Positions 32,758-40,989 of a stretch of 64,000 nt of DNA are shown here, piece after piece. The stretch comes from Acidobacteriota bacterium (GTDB lineage: Bacteria > Acidobacteriota > Thermoanaerobaculia > UBA5066). The stretch lies in assembly GCA_029781975.1 (NCBI GenBank), contig JAKOVQ010000019.1, positions 61,968 to 125,967 on the forward strand, written 5' to 3'. Numbering within the stretch: the first letter of the stretch is position 1; the number at the start of each line of letters is the position of its first letter. The position numbers and the translations under genes were made by a program. Under the pieces are notes generated by a model, which saw only the letters and a program-made list of their open reading frames with translations, searched no databases and was not told where the DNA came from.

Positions 32758-33462
32758 ATGAACTGCGAGACCGCCCAACCCCTCCTCGAGGCGTTCTGCG
32801 ACGACGAGCTCGACGTGGCAACCGCCGCCGGGCTCCTCGCGCACCTGGAGGGATGCCCCGCGTGCGCAGCCCGCCGGGCCGACCTGGAGGAGCGCGGCGC
32901 GGCCCTGCGACTGACCCGGCCGGCCGACCGCTGCCCTTCGGAGCTGAGGGCCAGGCTCCTCGGCGAGGTGCGGCGGGCCGTGCCGGATCGGACCCCCGGG
33001 GAGGGGCTGCGGCTCAGGGTCGCGGTCGCCGTCACGTTCGCCGTCGCCGGCCTCGCCGTGTGGGGCGGGCTCCGGGCGCTCCCCGGCACCGGCGCGGGGC
33101 CGGGACGGGCCCTTGCCGAGGCCCCGGTGGTGAGGCAGATGTCCGGCGAGGTCTTCTGCCTGCGCTGCGCCCTTCGCGAGCTCTTCCCCGGCGCCGCCGT
33201 CGCGGACCCGAAGCACCTGCCGGTCCTGAGGACCGACTCCGGCGAGATCGTGACCATCCTCGACAACGAGCTGGCCGAGAGGGAGCTCGCGCACGCGGGG
33301 TGCGCGGGGCGCCGGGTCTCGCTCCTCGTCCGGTACTACCCGTCGCAGGAGCTCGCCGAGGTCCTCGACGTGGAGGCGCAGGAGCCCGTGGTCCGTCCGG
33401 CGGCCGAGAACGGGGCCCTTCCCGGGCGCTCGACGACGCCGGTCTCGACCGCGCTCCGCTGA
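32758..33462 (+). CDS. Zinc-finger anti-sigma factor
   Basis: This 234-residue protein starts with a ZAS domain: Cys3, Cys14, and His29-x3-Cys33-x2-Cys36 (HLEGCPAC), the same spacing as in the anti-sigma factor at 5386. A single membrane segment, VAVAVTFAVAGLAVWGGL, follows at about residue 87. The outer part contains a second CLRC pair (GEVFCLRCALRELFPG) and a separate Cys in AHAGCAGRR, so it may be redox- or metal-sensitive. The ATG at 32758 matches the ZAS start better than an in-frame TTG at 32713. It lies directly after the sigma gene. Confidence 0.87.
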   Translation: MNCETAQPLLEAFCDDELDVATAAGLLAHLEGCPACAARRADLEERGAALRLTRPADRCPSELRARLLGEVRRAVPDRTPGEGLRLRVAVAVTFAVAGLAVWGGLRALPGTGAGPGRALAEAPVVRQMSGEVFCLRCALRELFPGAAVADPKHLPVLRTDSGEIVTILDNELAERELAHAGCAGRRVSLLVRYYPSQELAEVLDVEAQEPVVRPAAENGALPGRSTTPVSTALR

Positions 33463-33473
33463 GCGGGATCGCT

Positions 33474-33479
33474 TAGACT
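33474..33479 (+). promoter_or_regulatory. -10 element for leaderless MCP-like gene
   Basis: TAGACT ends 9 bases before the ATG at 33489, and the intervening bases (GCCCCCGGG) contain no ribosome site. Confidence 0.4.
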
Positions 33480-33488
33480 GCCCCCGGG

Positions 33489-35222
33489 ATGTCCCCGAGA
33501 GAAGACCCGGAGCGGTTCGTCGTCCCGGCCGGGCTGGCGGTCGCGGCCGTCGCCTTCCTGAGCGGAGCCGGGGCCTCGTTGCTCGCCGCATGGGCCGCCT
33601 CGGGGTGGAGGAGCCCGCTTCACGCCATCGGGGTCCTCGACGCCGGCCTGGCGGCGGCGGCGGTCGCGGGGCTCTTCGCGGGGCTCCTCGGGGCCACCTT
33701 CGCCCAGCGCCCGGCTGCCCGGCTCGGGACGGCCCTGGATGCCGCCCGCCGAATGGCCGAGGGCGACCTGGGGACCCGCGCCCCGGAGGGCTCGGGGCTC
33801 CCGGGGGCGCTGGGGCGGCTCCTCAACGCCGTCTCCCTCCGGAGCGTCCACCTCCTCTCCTCCGTCCGGCGCGAGCACGGGCAGCTCAACAAGCAGATCG
33901 CGGTCCTCCGGGCCGCTTCCATCGAGACGCGCGAGAGGGCCGCCCAGGAGCAGCACCGGGTCGCGGCGTCGATCAAGAGCGTCGAGGGCCTCGACGGGGC
34001 GATCCGGTCGATCGCTGCGAGCGTCGAGACCCTCGCTGCGGGCTCCGAGGAGACCGCCGCGGCGGTCGCCGAGGTGGACGGGTCGCTCTCCCAGCTCCTC
34101 GCGCGGGCCGCGGGGCTCCTGAAGGCCTCGGCCGAGGGGGCCGACGCGGCCGTCTCGCTGGCGCAGGGGGCGGTCGTCCTCGACGCGACGGTCTCGGGGC
34201 TCGGCAGGCGGGTGGAGGAGCTCTCGGCGGCGTCGAGCCGGAGCGAGGAGGCGCTGGCGAGGGTCCTCGTCTCCGCGGCCGACGCCGCCGCCGAGGCGTC
34301 GCGCGCCGCGACCGAGGCCCGGGCCGGCGGCCCCGTCGTCCAGGAGGCCCGCGACTCGGTGGCGGCGATCCGGGACTCGGCGGGCCGCGTCCGGAGCGCC
34401 GTCGGCCGCGTCGAGGCGCGCTCGCGGCAGGCGGGGCGGATCCTCGAGATGATCGAGGACATCACCCGGCAGACGAACCTCCTCGCGCTCAACGCCTCCC
34501 TCCTGGCCGCCCGCGCGGGCGAGCACGGGCGCGGCTTCGCCGTGGTCGCGTCCGAGATCCGGCGGCTCTCGCAGCGGACCTCCGAGGGGGCGCGCGGCGT
34601 CGCGTCGCTCATCTCCGGGATGCAGGAGGAGGTCGACGCGGCGCTCTCGGCGGCCGAGCGGGAGAACCGGCTCGTGACGCGGGGCGTGGAGACGGCCACG
34701 CGCGCGGGCGAAGCCCTGTCGTCGATCGAGGCCGCGGCGACGCGAGCGGAGCAGGCGGTCGCGGCCATCCAGGAGATCTCGCGCCTGCAGGCCGAGACGG
34801 TCGCCTCGACCGCCGCCTCGGTGGACGACGTCCGCCAGGGGCTCGAGGCGCTCTCCGAGGAGGGGCGGCGCAACACGCGCGAGGCCGAGCGGATCCGCGA
34901 GCTCGTGGCGCGCGTGAACGAGCTGTCGGGCTTCGTCGAGCGGACCGTCCAGGAGCAGAAGGGGGCGGCGGGTCAGATCGCGGTGGCTGCGGACCGGTCC
35001 CTCGGGCTGATGCACGACATCCAGGACGCGGTGAGCCGGCAGACGGCCGACAGCCACCGCCTCCTCGAGGCGCTGACGGAGCTCGACGGCGTCAGCCGGG
35101 AGACCCTCTCCTCGGCGGCCTCCGTCGAGGACGCGACCGCGGCCCTGGAGACGCTCGCCGGGTCGCTGGAGGACGAGGTGGGCCGGTTCCGGGTCGGGAC
35201 GCCGGAGCCACGGTCCGCCTGA
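33489..35222 (+). CDS. Methyl-accepting chemotaxis protein-like signalling protein
   Basis: This 577-residue protein has two N-terminal membrane helices (about 10-35 and 47-72) with only a short loop between them, then a HAMP-like stretch ([17 protein letters not shown]). A long coiled-coil signalling domain follows. The hairpin tip [42 protein letters not shown] is a good match to the MCP tip that contacts CheA and CheW. There is no periplasmic sensor domain, so it would sense membrane state or act through partners. No che genes are in the window. The downstream coil is interrupted by Ala/Gly-rich segments. Confidence 0.88.
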   Translation: MSPREDPERFVVPAGLAVAAVAFLSGAGASLLAAWAASGWRSPLHAIGVLDAGLAAAAVAGLFAGLLGATFAQRPAARLGTALDAARRMAEGDLGTRAPEGSGLPGALGRLLNAVSLRSVHLLSSVRREHGQLNKQIAVLRAASIETRERAAQEQHRVAASIKSVEGLDGAIRSIAASVETLAAGSEETAAAVAEVDGSLSQLLARAAGLLKASAEGADAAVSLAQGAVVLDATVSGLGRRVEELSAASSRSEEALARVLVSAADAAAEASRAATEARAGGPVVQEARDSVAAIRDSAGRVRSAVGRVEARSRQAGRILEMIEDITRQTNLLALNASLLAARAGEHGRGFAVVASEIRRLSQRTSEGARGVASLISGMQEEVDAALSAAERENRLVTRGVETATRAGEALSSIEAAATRAEQAVAAIQEISRLQAETVASTAASVDDVRQGLEALSEEGRRNTREAERIRELVARVNELSGFVERTVQEQKGAAGQIAVAADRSLGLMHDIQDAVSRQTADSHRLLEALTELDGVSRETLSSAASVEDATAALETLAGSLEDEVGRFRVGTPEPRSA

Positions 35223-35253
35223 AGCGCCGTCGATCAGGGGGACCGGGCGGGAG

Positions 35254-35805
35254 TCAGATCGCGAACGTCTCCACGCGGGTCCGTCCGGCCCACTCCTCGT
35301 AGAGGAGCCCGCAGACCACCACGTCGTGGCGGACGCCGTGGGCGAAGAGCCGGCTCCGGAGCGTCCCCTCCTCGGTGAACCCCACCCGCTTGAGGAGGGC
35401 GCGGGCGGCGACGTTCCCCGTCGCGACGAACGCCTCGACCCGCGAGAGCCCGCGGTGCCGGAAGAGGTAGGAGACGAGGACGCGGTGGGCGTCCGTTCCC
35501 AGGCCCTTCCCCCGCTCGGAGGGCTCGAGGACGGTCGCCGAGATCCGCGCCACGCGCGAGTGGAGGTCGACGTTGTCGATCCCGGCGAGCCCCACCCGGC
35601 GGCCCGACCGGTCCTCGATGACGAGCCGCGTCGCCTCCTCCGAGAGGAGCCCGTCGTCCTCGAAGTGCTGCCTCAGGCGCTCGGCCGCCCCCAGGAAGTA
35701 GGGCTCGAACTCGCCGAAGGCGTTCGGCTTCCGGCACGCGGCGAGGAGCCACTCGAGGTCGTCATCCCTCACCGGGCGAAGGCGGACGGCGGCGCCGGTC
35801 AGCAT
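35254..35805 (-). CDS. GNAT acetyltransferase, RimJ/RimL-like
   Basis: This 183-residue N-acetyltransferase has VRLRPVRDDDLEWLL at the N-terminus, the acetyl-CoA loop LEPSERGKGLGTDAHRVLVSYLF (R/Q-x-x-G-x-G type) and the late GFTEEGTLRSRLFAHGVRHDVVVCGLL, as in enzymes that modify ribosomal or other N-termini. The target is unknown. It is 13 bases downstream of another GNAT gene on the same strand, following argS. The ATG is preceded by GAGAATC rather than a normal ribosome site, so the start is moderately certain. Confidence 0.88.
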   Translation of the reverse strand: MLTGAAVRLRPVRDDDLEWLLAACRKPNAFGEFEPYFLGAAERLRQHFEDDGLLSEEATRLVIEDRSGRRVGLAGIDNVDLHSRVARISATVLEPSERGKGLGTDAHRVLVSYLFRHRGLSRVEAFVATGNVAARALLKRVGFTEEGTLRSRLFAHGVRHDVVVCGLLYEEWAGRTRVETFAI

Positions 35806-35818
35806 CGAGCGGATTCTC

Positions 35819-36319
35819 TCAGGGGAGGGCGAGCCCCTCGAAGAGGAGCATCTCGCGCTCCTGGACGCCGAGGGTGACCGGGACGACGTCGACGACGCGG
35901 AAGCCGAGCGACCAGAGGAGCCGGGGCGCGGCCGGGGAGGCGGCGAGCGACCGGGCCTGGACCGAGAGGGGGCCCTCCGAAGGGCAGATCTTGAGGGCGT
36001 CCGAGAGGAGCCGCCGCGCCACGCCGTGGCGGCGGGCGGGGGAGTCGACGGCCCACCAGAGAAAGGTCGTCGCGGGGCGGGGAACGGTCTCGCACAGGAG
36101 CACGGCGGCCCCGATGAGATGGCGCCCGGTCTCGGCCAGGACGACGTGGCCGTGGAGCCCCTCCCCCCCCTCGCGCAGGCGCGCGAGGTCGGCTGCCAGG
36201 GCCTGTCCGACGGGCGTGTCGAACTCCTCGAGGAAGACACGGTCGAGGAAGGCCGCCGCGGTCTCCCAGGCGGCTGGCGGGACCTCGCGAACGGAGAGGG
36301 CGCCCGGCACCGACCTCAC
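35819..36319 (-). CDS. GNAT-like acetyltransferase
   Basis: This 166-residue protein has a weaker GNAT signature: HVVLAETGRHLIGAAVLLCE for strands 2-4 and SPARRHGVARRLLSDALKICP for the acetyl-CoA-binding loop and helix. LWSLGFRVVDVVPVTLG follows, where the family has its terminal beta strands. The GTG start at 36319 overlaps the argS stop codon as GTGA, so it is translated with argS. The substrate cannot be predicted. It differs in sequence from the RimJ-like neighbour downstream and is not a recent duplicate. Confidence 0.75.
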   Translation of the reverse strand: MRSVPGALSVREVPPAAWETAAAFLDRVFLEEFDTPVGQALAADLARLREGGEGLHGHVVLAETGRHLIGAAVLLCETVPRPATTFLWWAVDSPARRHGVARRLLSDALKICPSEGPLSVQARSLAASPAAPRLLWSLGFRVVDVVPVTLGVQEREMLLFEGLALP

Positions 36320-38385
36320 ATCCTGTCCGGGACGGGGACGCCCAGGACGCCCAGGACCTCCTCGAGCGTCGCGGCCACGACCTGCAGCGCCGCACGGCGG
36401 GCGCGCCGGGTCGCCTCGTCCTCGGCCTGGAGGATCGGGTGGGTGTGGTAGAGGTGGTGGAACGCCGCGCCGACGGCGAGGGCGTGGCGGACGAGGAGCG
36501 AGACCTCCAGCGTCTCGGCGACCTTCTCGAGCGTCTCCTGCGTCCGGCCGCAGGTCCTCACGACGTCCCAGAGGCCGTCGTCGAGGAGCGCCGGGTCGAG
36601 GTCGGCCACCGACGCCGCCTCGGCCTCGTCGAGCCGGCCCGTGAGCCCCTGGGCCTCGAGCTTGCGGAAGATGTTCGCGGCCCTCACGGAGGCGTACTGG
36701 AGGTACGGTCCCGTGTCCCCCTCGAAGGCGAGCGCCTCGTCGAAGTCGAACGCGATGACCTTGTTCCGCGAGAAGCGGGTCATGTAGGCGCGGAGCGCCC
36801 CGACGGCGATCGCCTCCGCCCGCCCCGGCTCCGGCGGCTCGCCGCCGCTCCGGGCCATCACCTGCTCCCGCGCCTTCTCCACGAGCCGGTCGAGGAGGTC
36901 GTCGGCCTTCACCCCGAGCCCGCGGCGGCCCGACATCTCGACGAACGGGCGCGCGCGGTCCTCGTCCGTCAGCGGGACCCCCATCGCGTCCGCCGCGGCC
37001 GGCGTGAGCGCGACCATCTCGTAGGCGAAGTGGACGGAGCGGTCGGCTGCCTCGGGGTAGCCGGCCCGCCGGACCGCCTCCTTGACCACCTTCTGCGGGT
37101 AGCTCTGGCGGACGTCGATGACGTTGATGACCGTGGTCCCGCCCCCGAACCGCCCGCGGACGGCGGGGTCCGCCCCCGTGGGGTCCTTGCGCGTCCGGTA
37201 GAGCGGCGCGTCCCCCTCCGACGAGACGAACTCGGGATCGCCGAACGGCGTGACGTAGGGGGCGGGCTCGTACTCGAAGTCGATCCCGAGGACCCCCAGC
37301 TTCCAGAGCTGGTAGGCGACGTCCTTGCCCGTGTAGGTGACGGTCCCGTTGGAGCGGACGAGGACCTTGTCGGCGTCCTCCATCCCCTCGAACTCCTTCG
37401 CCCCCTCCAGGCGCATCACCCAGCAGCCCGCGTTCTTCCCGTGCGTCTCGAGGTGGGTCGCGCCGGCGGCCTTGAGGCGCTCGAAGGCGCGGCTCCAGAA
37501 GTGGAGGGCGAGGATGTCGCTCTCGCGCGGGAGGAGGTCGTAGCCGACCCCGATCCGCTCCATCGTCTTCAGGTGGCAGCGGACCACCGCCTCGGCCAGC
37601 TTGCCGGCGAGGGCGGCAGCCTCCGCCTCCGCTCCGTGGAGCGTCTCGCCGAGGGCCGCGCCCTCCACGGCCCGGAGCGTCTCGCGCCGGGCGTCCTCGA
37701 GCCCCTGGTCCTGGGCGTAGCTCCGCCCCACCAGGGCGTAGAGGTCCCAGCAGGCGTCGCCCAGCCCGCGCGTCTCCGCGCCGGGCGGGTCGTGGGGGAA
37801 GGAGTCGAGGTAGGTCCGGATCTCGGCCGCCAGCGCGGAGGCCCGGTGGGGGTCGATCAGCTCCTCGGCCCGGAGGATGCCGACGACCACGTCGGCGACC
37901 TGCACCCCCGTGTCGTCCAGGTAGTTCTGGACCTCGACCTTGCGCCCCAGCCGCCGGAAGACGTGGACGAGGACGTCGCCGAGGACGGCGTTCCGCAGGT
38001 GCCCGATGTGGGCGGCCTTGTTCGGGTTGATGTTCGTGTGCTCGACGACCGTCTTGCCCGGCACCGCGGGGGGCGGCCCGGACGGTCCGAGCATCCGGGC
38101 GAGCGCGCGCGGGCGGTCGAGGAAGAGGTTGACGTAGCCTCCCCCTTCCACGGTGCGGCGCGCCACCACGGCGGGAAGGACGAGCGCGGGCGCCAGCTCC
38201 TCGGCGATCTTGCGCGGCGGACGCTTCAGGACCTTCGCGAGCTCGAAGGCGACGGGGAGGGCGAGGTCGCCCAGCTCCACCTTCGGGGGGGTCTCGAGGA
38301 CGACCCGGGGGGGCGGGACGCCCCAGAGGCGCTGGCACGCCTCCTGGACGGCGGCCTCGACGTCTTTCTTCAGTCCAGGGATCAC
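36316..38385 (-). CDS. argS: Arginyl-tRNA synthetase
   Basis: This 689-residue class I aminoacyl-tRNA synthetase charges tRNA-Arg. The N-terminal Add-1 domain is followed by VVEHTNINPNKAAHIGHLRNAVLGD, with the HIGH motif. The catalytic core then includes VQNYLDDTGVQVADVVVG, the KVLVRSNGTVTYTGKDVAYQLWKLG segment and MSGRRGLGVKADDLLDRL in the KMSKS position. The C-terminal anticodon-binding domain begins near FSRNKVIAFDFDEALAFEGDTGPYLQYASVRAANI. The GTG at 38385 has a GAGG site and gives VIPGLKKDVE, a family-like start. It is probably the only argS needed. Confidence 0.96.
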   Translation of the reverse strand: MIPGLKKDVEAAVQEACQRLWGVPPPRVVLETPPKVELGDLALPVAFELAKVLKRPPRKIAEELAPALVLPAVVARRTVEGGGYVNLFLDRPRALARMLGPSGPPPAVPGKTVVEHTNINPNKAAHIGHLRNAVLGDVLVHVFRRLGRKVEVQNYLDDTGVQVADVVVGILRAEELIDPHRASALAAEIRTYLDSFPHDPPGAETRGLGDACWDLYALVGRSYAQDQGLEDARRETLRAVEGAALGETLHGAEAEAAALAGKLAEAVVRCHLKTMERIGVGYDLLPRESDILALHFWSRAFERLKAAGATHLETHGKNAGCWVMRLEGAKEFEGMEDADKVLVRSNGTVTYTGKDVAYQLWKLGVLGIDFEYEPAPYVTPFGDPEFVSSEGDAPLYRTRKDPTGADPAVRGRFGGGTTVINVIDVRQSYPQKVVKEAVRRAGYPEAADRSVHFAYEMVALTPAAADAMGVPLTDEDRARPFVEMSGRRGLGVKADDLLDRLVEKAREQVMARSGGEPPEPGRAEAIAVGALRAYMTRFSRNKVIAFDFDEALAFEGDTGPYLQYASVRAANIFRKLEAQGLTGRLDEAEAASVADLDPALLDDGLWDVVRTCGRTQETLEKVAETLEVSLLVRHALAVGAAFHHLYHTHPILQAEDEATRRARRAALQVVAATLEEVLGVLGVPVPDRM

Positions 38386-38460
38386 GCGAACCTCGTCGTC
38401 AGGGCAAGCTGGGGCGCCCAGGAGCGCCGAAGCTCGATTCTCGCACGCTGCGCCGGGCCT

Positions 38461-38466
38461 TAAGAT
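38461..38466 (+). promoter_or_regulatory. -10 element for leaderless SRPBCC gene
   Basis: TAAGAT ends 7 bases before the ATG at 38474, with only CCGGCCC between, so no ribosome site is possible. Confidence 0.5.
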
Positions 38467-38473
38467 CCGGCCC

Positions 38474-38935
38474 ATGAGCGCACCCGTGCGGGTCACGGCG
38501 ACGATCCTGGCGCCGCCCGAACGGGTCTTCCTCGCGTTCGTCGACGTCGGCGATCTCCTGTCGTGGTTCGCCGACGGGGCGGTCGTCGGCCGGCGCGTCG
38601 GGGGGAACTGGGCCCTCGGGTGGTACGCGGACCCGGAGTCGGACGCCGGCTACCACGCCCTCGGCGTCTTCGAGACCTTCGAGCCGGGGAGGAGCCTCGT
38701 CGTGAAGGACCTCGTCTTCATCAGCCCGGAGGGGACCGAGCTCGGCCCGATGCGGCTCACCGTCCGGCTCGAGCCGGGGCCCGCGGAGGGGACCGTCGTC
38801 ACCGTCGAGCAGGACGGCGTCAGGGACGAGCCCGCCTGGGACGAGTACCGCGCCGGAGTCGGTCCGGGCTGGGAGCGGGCCCTCGAGTCGCTGCGCGGGT
38901 GGCTCGAGGAGGGGCGGAAGCTCCCGGGGAGGTGA
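38474..38935 (+). CDS. SRPBCC/AHSA1-like domain protein
   Basis: This 153-residue protein has the START/AHSA1 helix-grip fold: VRVTATILAPPERVFLAFVDVGDLLSWFADGAVV at the N-terminus, GVFETFEPGRSLVVKDL in the sheet, and the long C-terminal helix GPGWERALESLRGWLEEG. The family binds hydrophobic ligands or Hsp90-type partners; no ligand can be named. It is divergent from argS, with an 88-base intergenic stretch. A 391-base gene-free region of lower GC content follows. Confidence 0.87.
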   Translation: MSAPVRVTATILAPPERVFLAFVDVGDLLSWFADGAVVGRRVGGNWALGWYADPESDAGYHALGVFETFEPGRSLVVKDLVFISPEGTELGPMRLTVRLEPGPAEGTVVTVEQDGVRDEPAWDEYRAGVGPGWERALESLRGWLEEGRKLPGR

Positions 38936-39326
38936 ATACGGAATCCGCTTGCTCCCGCGTCTCCCTAATTGGGCTGAGTTCCGGCCCCCCCTGGCGAAGA
39001 GTGAGCAGGACTTCTGCCGATATCCAGGACGAAACCCTGGCGCCACATCTCTCTCCATTGGAACAGCTTGCGAGTATGGTGGTTGAGGGGAGAGCGGATC
39101 TCATCCAATTGTCTGACTCTCGCTTCGCCACGCCCATCAGGGGAGGTGTCCCTGGCCCGCCCAGGTGGTTGGAGGCCCCCGAGTCGCAGGGCTTCAGGAG
39201 CCGATTCGAACCCTGACGTGGGTTCCGCGCGGGGCGATGCTTCGGCCATGGGCCCCGGGGCGGAGGTATAGTCGCCGGTTGCATGCGCACGGCGCGGCCA
39301 TTTTCCCCGACAGGAGTACGACGCGG
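38936..39326. other. 391-base gene-free stretch of lower GC
   Basis: No coding frame here shows recognisable protein sequence on either strand. The stretch has visibly more A and T than its surroundings. It contains GGGTTCGAATC on the minus strand at about 39207-39217, like a tRNA T-loop, but the stems do not pair. Near its end is TATAGT (39267-39272), a likely -10, and an AGGAG ribosome site for the next gene. It may be a remnant of foreign or decayed DNA. Confidence 0.5.
39267..39272 (+). promoter_or_regulatory. -10 element upstream of GWxTD-type gene
   Basis: TATAGT matches five of six consensus bases and lies 54 bases before the ATG at 39327. No good -35 hexamer is visible. Confidence 0.4.
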
Positions 39327-40925
39327 ATGAGCAGATCCCGGCTCACGATGACCCTGGTCCCGCTGCTGCTCGCAGCCCTCCCGGTTGCGGCAGAGCTCGT
39401 CAAGTACAAGAACTGGGACGACTCGCCCGAGTACGTCTACCTGGCCACCGAGGCCGAGAAGAAGGAATGGAAGGCCGTCAAGACGGACGACGAGGCCGAG
39501 AAGTTCGTCGCCCTCTTCTGGGCCAGGCGCGACCCGGACATCAAGAACCCGCAGAACGAGTTCCGGATGATCTTCGATGCGCGCGCGAAGAAGGCCGACG
39601 AGCTCTTCGCCCTCGGGAAGAAGCGCGGGGCGCTGACCGAGCGCGGCAAGCTCTTCATCCTCGTCGGCCCGCCGAAGTCGATCGGGCAGAAGGTCGACTC
39701 TTCGCTCAACCAGGCGCCGGGCGCGGCCTCCTCGCTCGAAGGGGGGGGCGGCTTCATCACGGGCGGGGGAGTGACCTCGGTGATGTACCAGTTCCTGTAC
39801 GAGAAGCCGCAGCTGCCGGAGTGGGCCGACGTCCACACGCTCGACGCGAAGTTCCAGGTCGACAAGGGGACGAACACCGAGTACCTGCTCGACCCGGGGA
39901 CCGTGAAGCGGCTCGAGAACAAGGCCGTCGAGATGGCGATCAAGAACCCGGACCTCAAGGAGGTCCCCGTCTACAAGACGAAGGAGCAGTTCGAGGCCGA
40001 GCAGAAGGCCGCGGCGGCGGCCGCCGCCGACGCCGCGAAGGGTCCGGCCCTGACGCCCGCGCTCCGCCAGACGCTCGAGGGGCTCCTCGGGGCGGACGCC
40101 AAGGGCGGCATCACGCTCTTCCCGCTCGCCTACCGTGACGGCGCCACCCGGCTCATGGTCCAGGTGCACGCGAGCGCGTCGGACATCCCGGTTCCCGACG
40201 GGGTGAAGCTCGTCCTCCTCGCCCGCGCCAAGGACGGCTCGGACGCGGCCCGCGTCGAGGAGCCGATCACCCTGCAGAAGGCCAAGGGGGAGTGGTTCGG
40301 CGACAAGTCCCTCCCGGTCCCCCCAGGCGACTACGACGTCGCCGCCGCGTTCGTCGACCCCGCGGGGACGGTCCTGGCGACGGCGAAGGGGACCGTGACC
40401 GTCCCGGCGCTCCCGACGGAGTTCGGCTCGTCCGCGCTCCTCCTCGCCTACACGGACTATCCCGCCGACGGCTCGAAGCCCGACGACCCGTTCGTCTTCT
40501 CGGTCCGCAAGTTCGCGACGCGGCCGGGGAACGCTTTCGACAAGGCCGACGGCGTCTCGTACATGGCGCGGATCTACAACCCGAGCGTCGACCCGGCCAC
40601 GGGGAAGATCTCCCTGAAGCGGTCGATCCGGATCAAGCCGAAGACGGGCGCCCCGATCGACGTCCCGCTTCCGCCGGACGAGCCGATCCCGGTCCCGCCG
40701 CAAACCGACCCGAAGGCGCCCAAGCAGGCGCTCGTCCTCGACCTGGCCGGAGCGATCGTCGACGCCAACATCGGCCAGTACTTCAAGCCGGGCGAGTACA
40801 GCCTCCGGCTGACCGTGACCGACACCGTCTCGGGCAAGACGATCGAGGCGGCCTCGCCGTTCACCGTCGTCGGCCCGGCGACGCCTGCGCCCTCCACGGC
40901 GCCCGCGCCGAAGAAGAAGGGCTGA
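39327..40925 (+). CDS. Exported GWxTD-domain protein
   Basis: This 532-residue protein has a signal peptide (SRSRLTMTLVPLLLAALPVAA). The GWxTD-type domain follows: WDDSPEYVYLATEAEKKEWKAVKTDDEAEKFVALFWARRDPD, then ERGKLFILVGPP. The motif that names the family (GWxTD) is degenerate here (GALTERG). An Ala-rich linker near residue 235 leads to two beta-sandwich-like regions with DGVKLVLLARAKDG and FKPGEYSLRLTVTDTVSGKTIE, and a Pro/Ala/Lys tail ends the chain. The family is common in Acidobacteriota and Bacteroidota and has no established function. An AGGAG site precedes the ATG. Confidence 0.87.
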   Translation: MSRSRLTMTLVPLLLAALPVAAELVKYKNWDDSPEYVYLATEAEKKEWKAVKTDDEAEKFVALFWARRDPDIKNPQNEFRMIFDARAKKADELFALGKKRGALTERGKLFILVGPPKSIGQKVDSSLNQAPGAASSLEGGGGFITGGGVTSVMYQFLYEKPQLPEWADVHTLDAKFQVDKGTNTEYLLDPGTVKRLENKAVEMAIKNPDLKEVPVYKTKEQFEAEQKAAAAAAADAAKGPALTPALRQTLEGLLGADAKGGITLFPLAYRDGATRLMVQVHASASDIPVPDGVKLVLLARAKDGSDAARVEEPITLQKAKGEWFGDKSLPVPPGDYDVAAAFVDPAGTVLATAKGTVTVPALPTEFGSSALLLAYTDYPADGSKPDDPFVFSVRKFATRPGNAFDKADGVSYMARIYNPSVDPATGKISLKRSIRIKPKTGAPIDVPLPPDEPIPVPPQTDPKAPKQALVLDLAGAIVDANIGQYFKPGEYSLRLTVTDTVSGKTIEAASPFTVVGPATPAPSTAPAPKKKG

Positions 40926-40936
40926 CGCCGGGACCC

Positions 40937-40968
40937 CTCGGGGGGCCGCCGTCCGGCGGCTCCCCGAG
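40937..40968. terminator. Hairpin between convergent genes
   Basis: A 15-bp stem with one G-U pair and a 2-base loop lies between the convergent GWxTD and VWFA genes. There is no T-run on either strand, so termination would need a factor or rely on the stem alone. Confidence 0.5.
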
Positions 40969-40989
40969 AGGGGTGGCCCGCGGGAGGCC

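Noticed and set aside
39190..39240. Possible tRNA gene, from the T-loop-like GGGTTCGAATC on the minus strand.
   Set aside because: The T stem does not pair beyond one base, and no D arm, anticodon arm or acceptor stem can be drawn.
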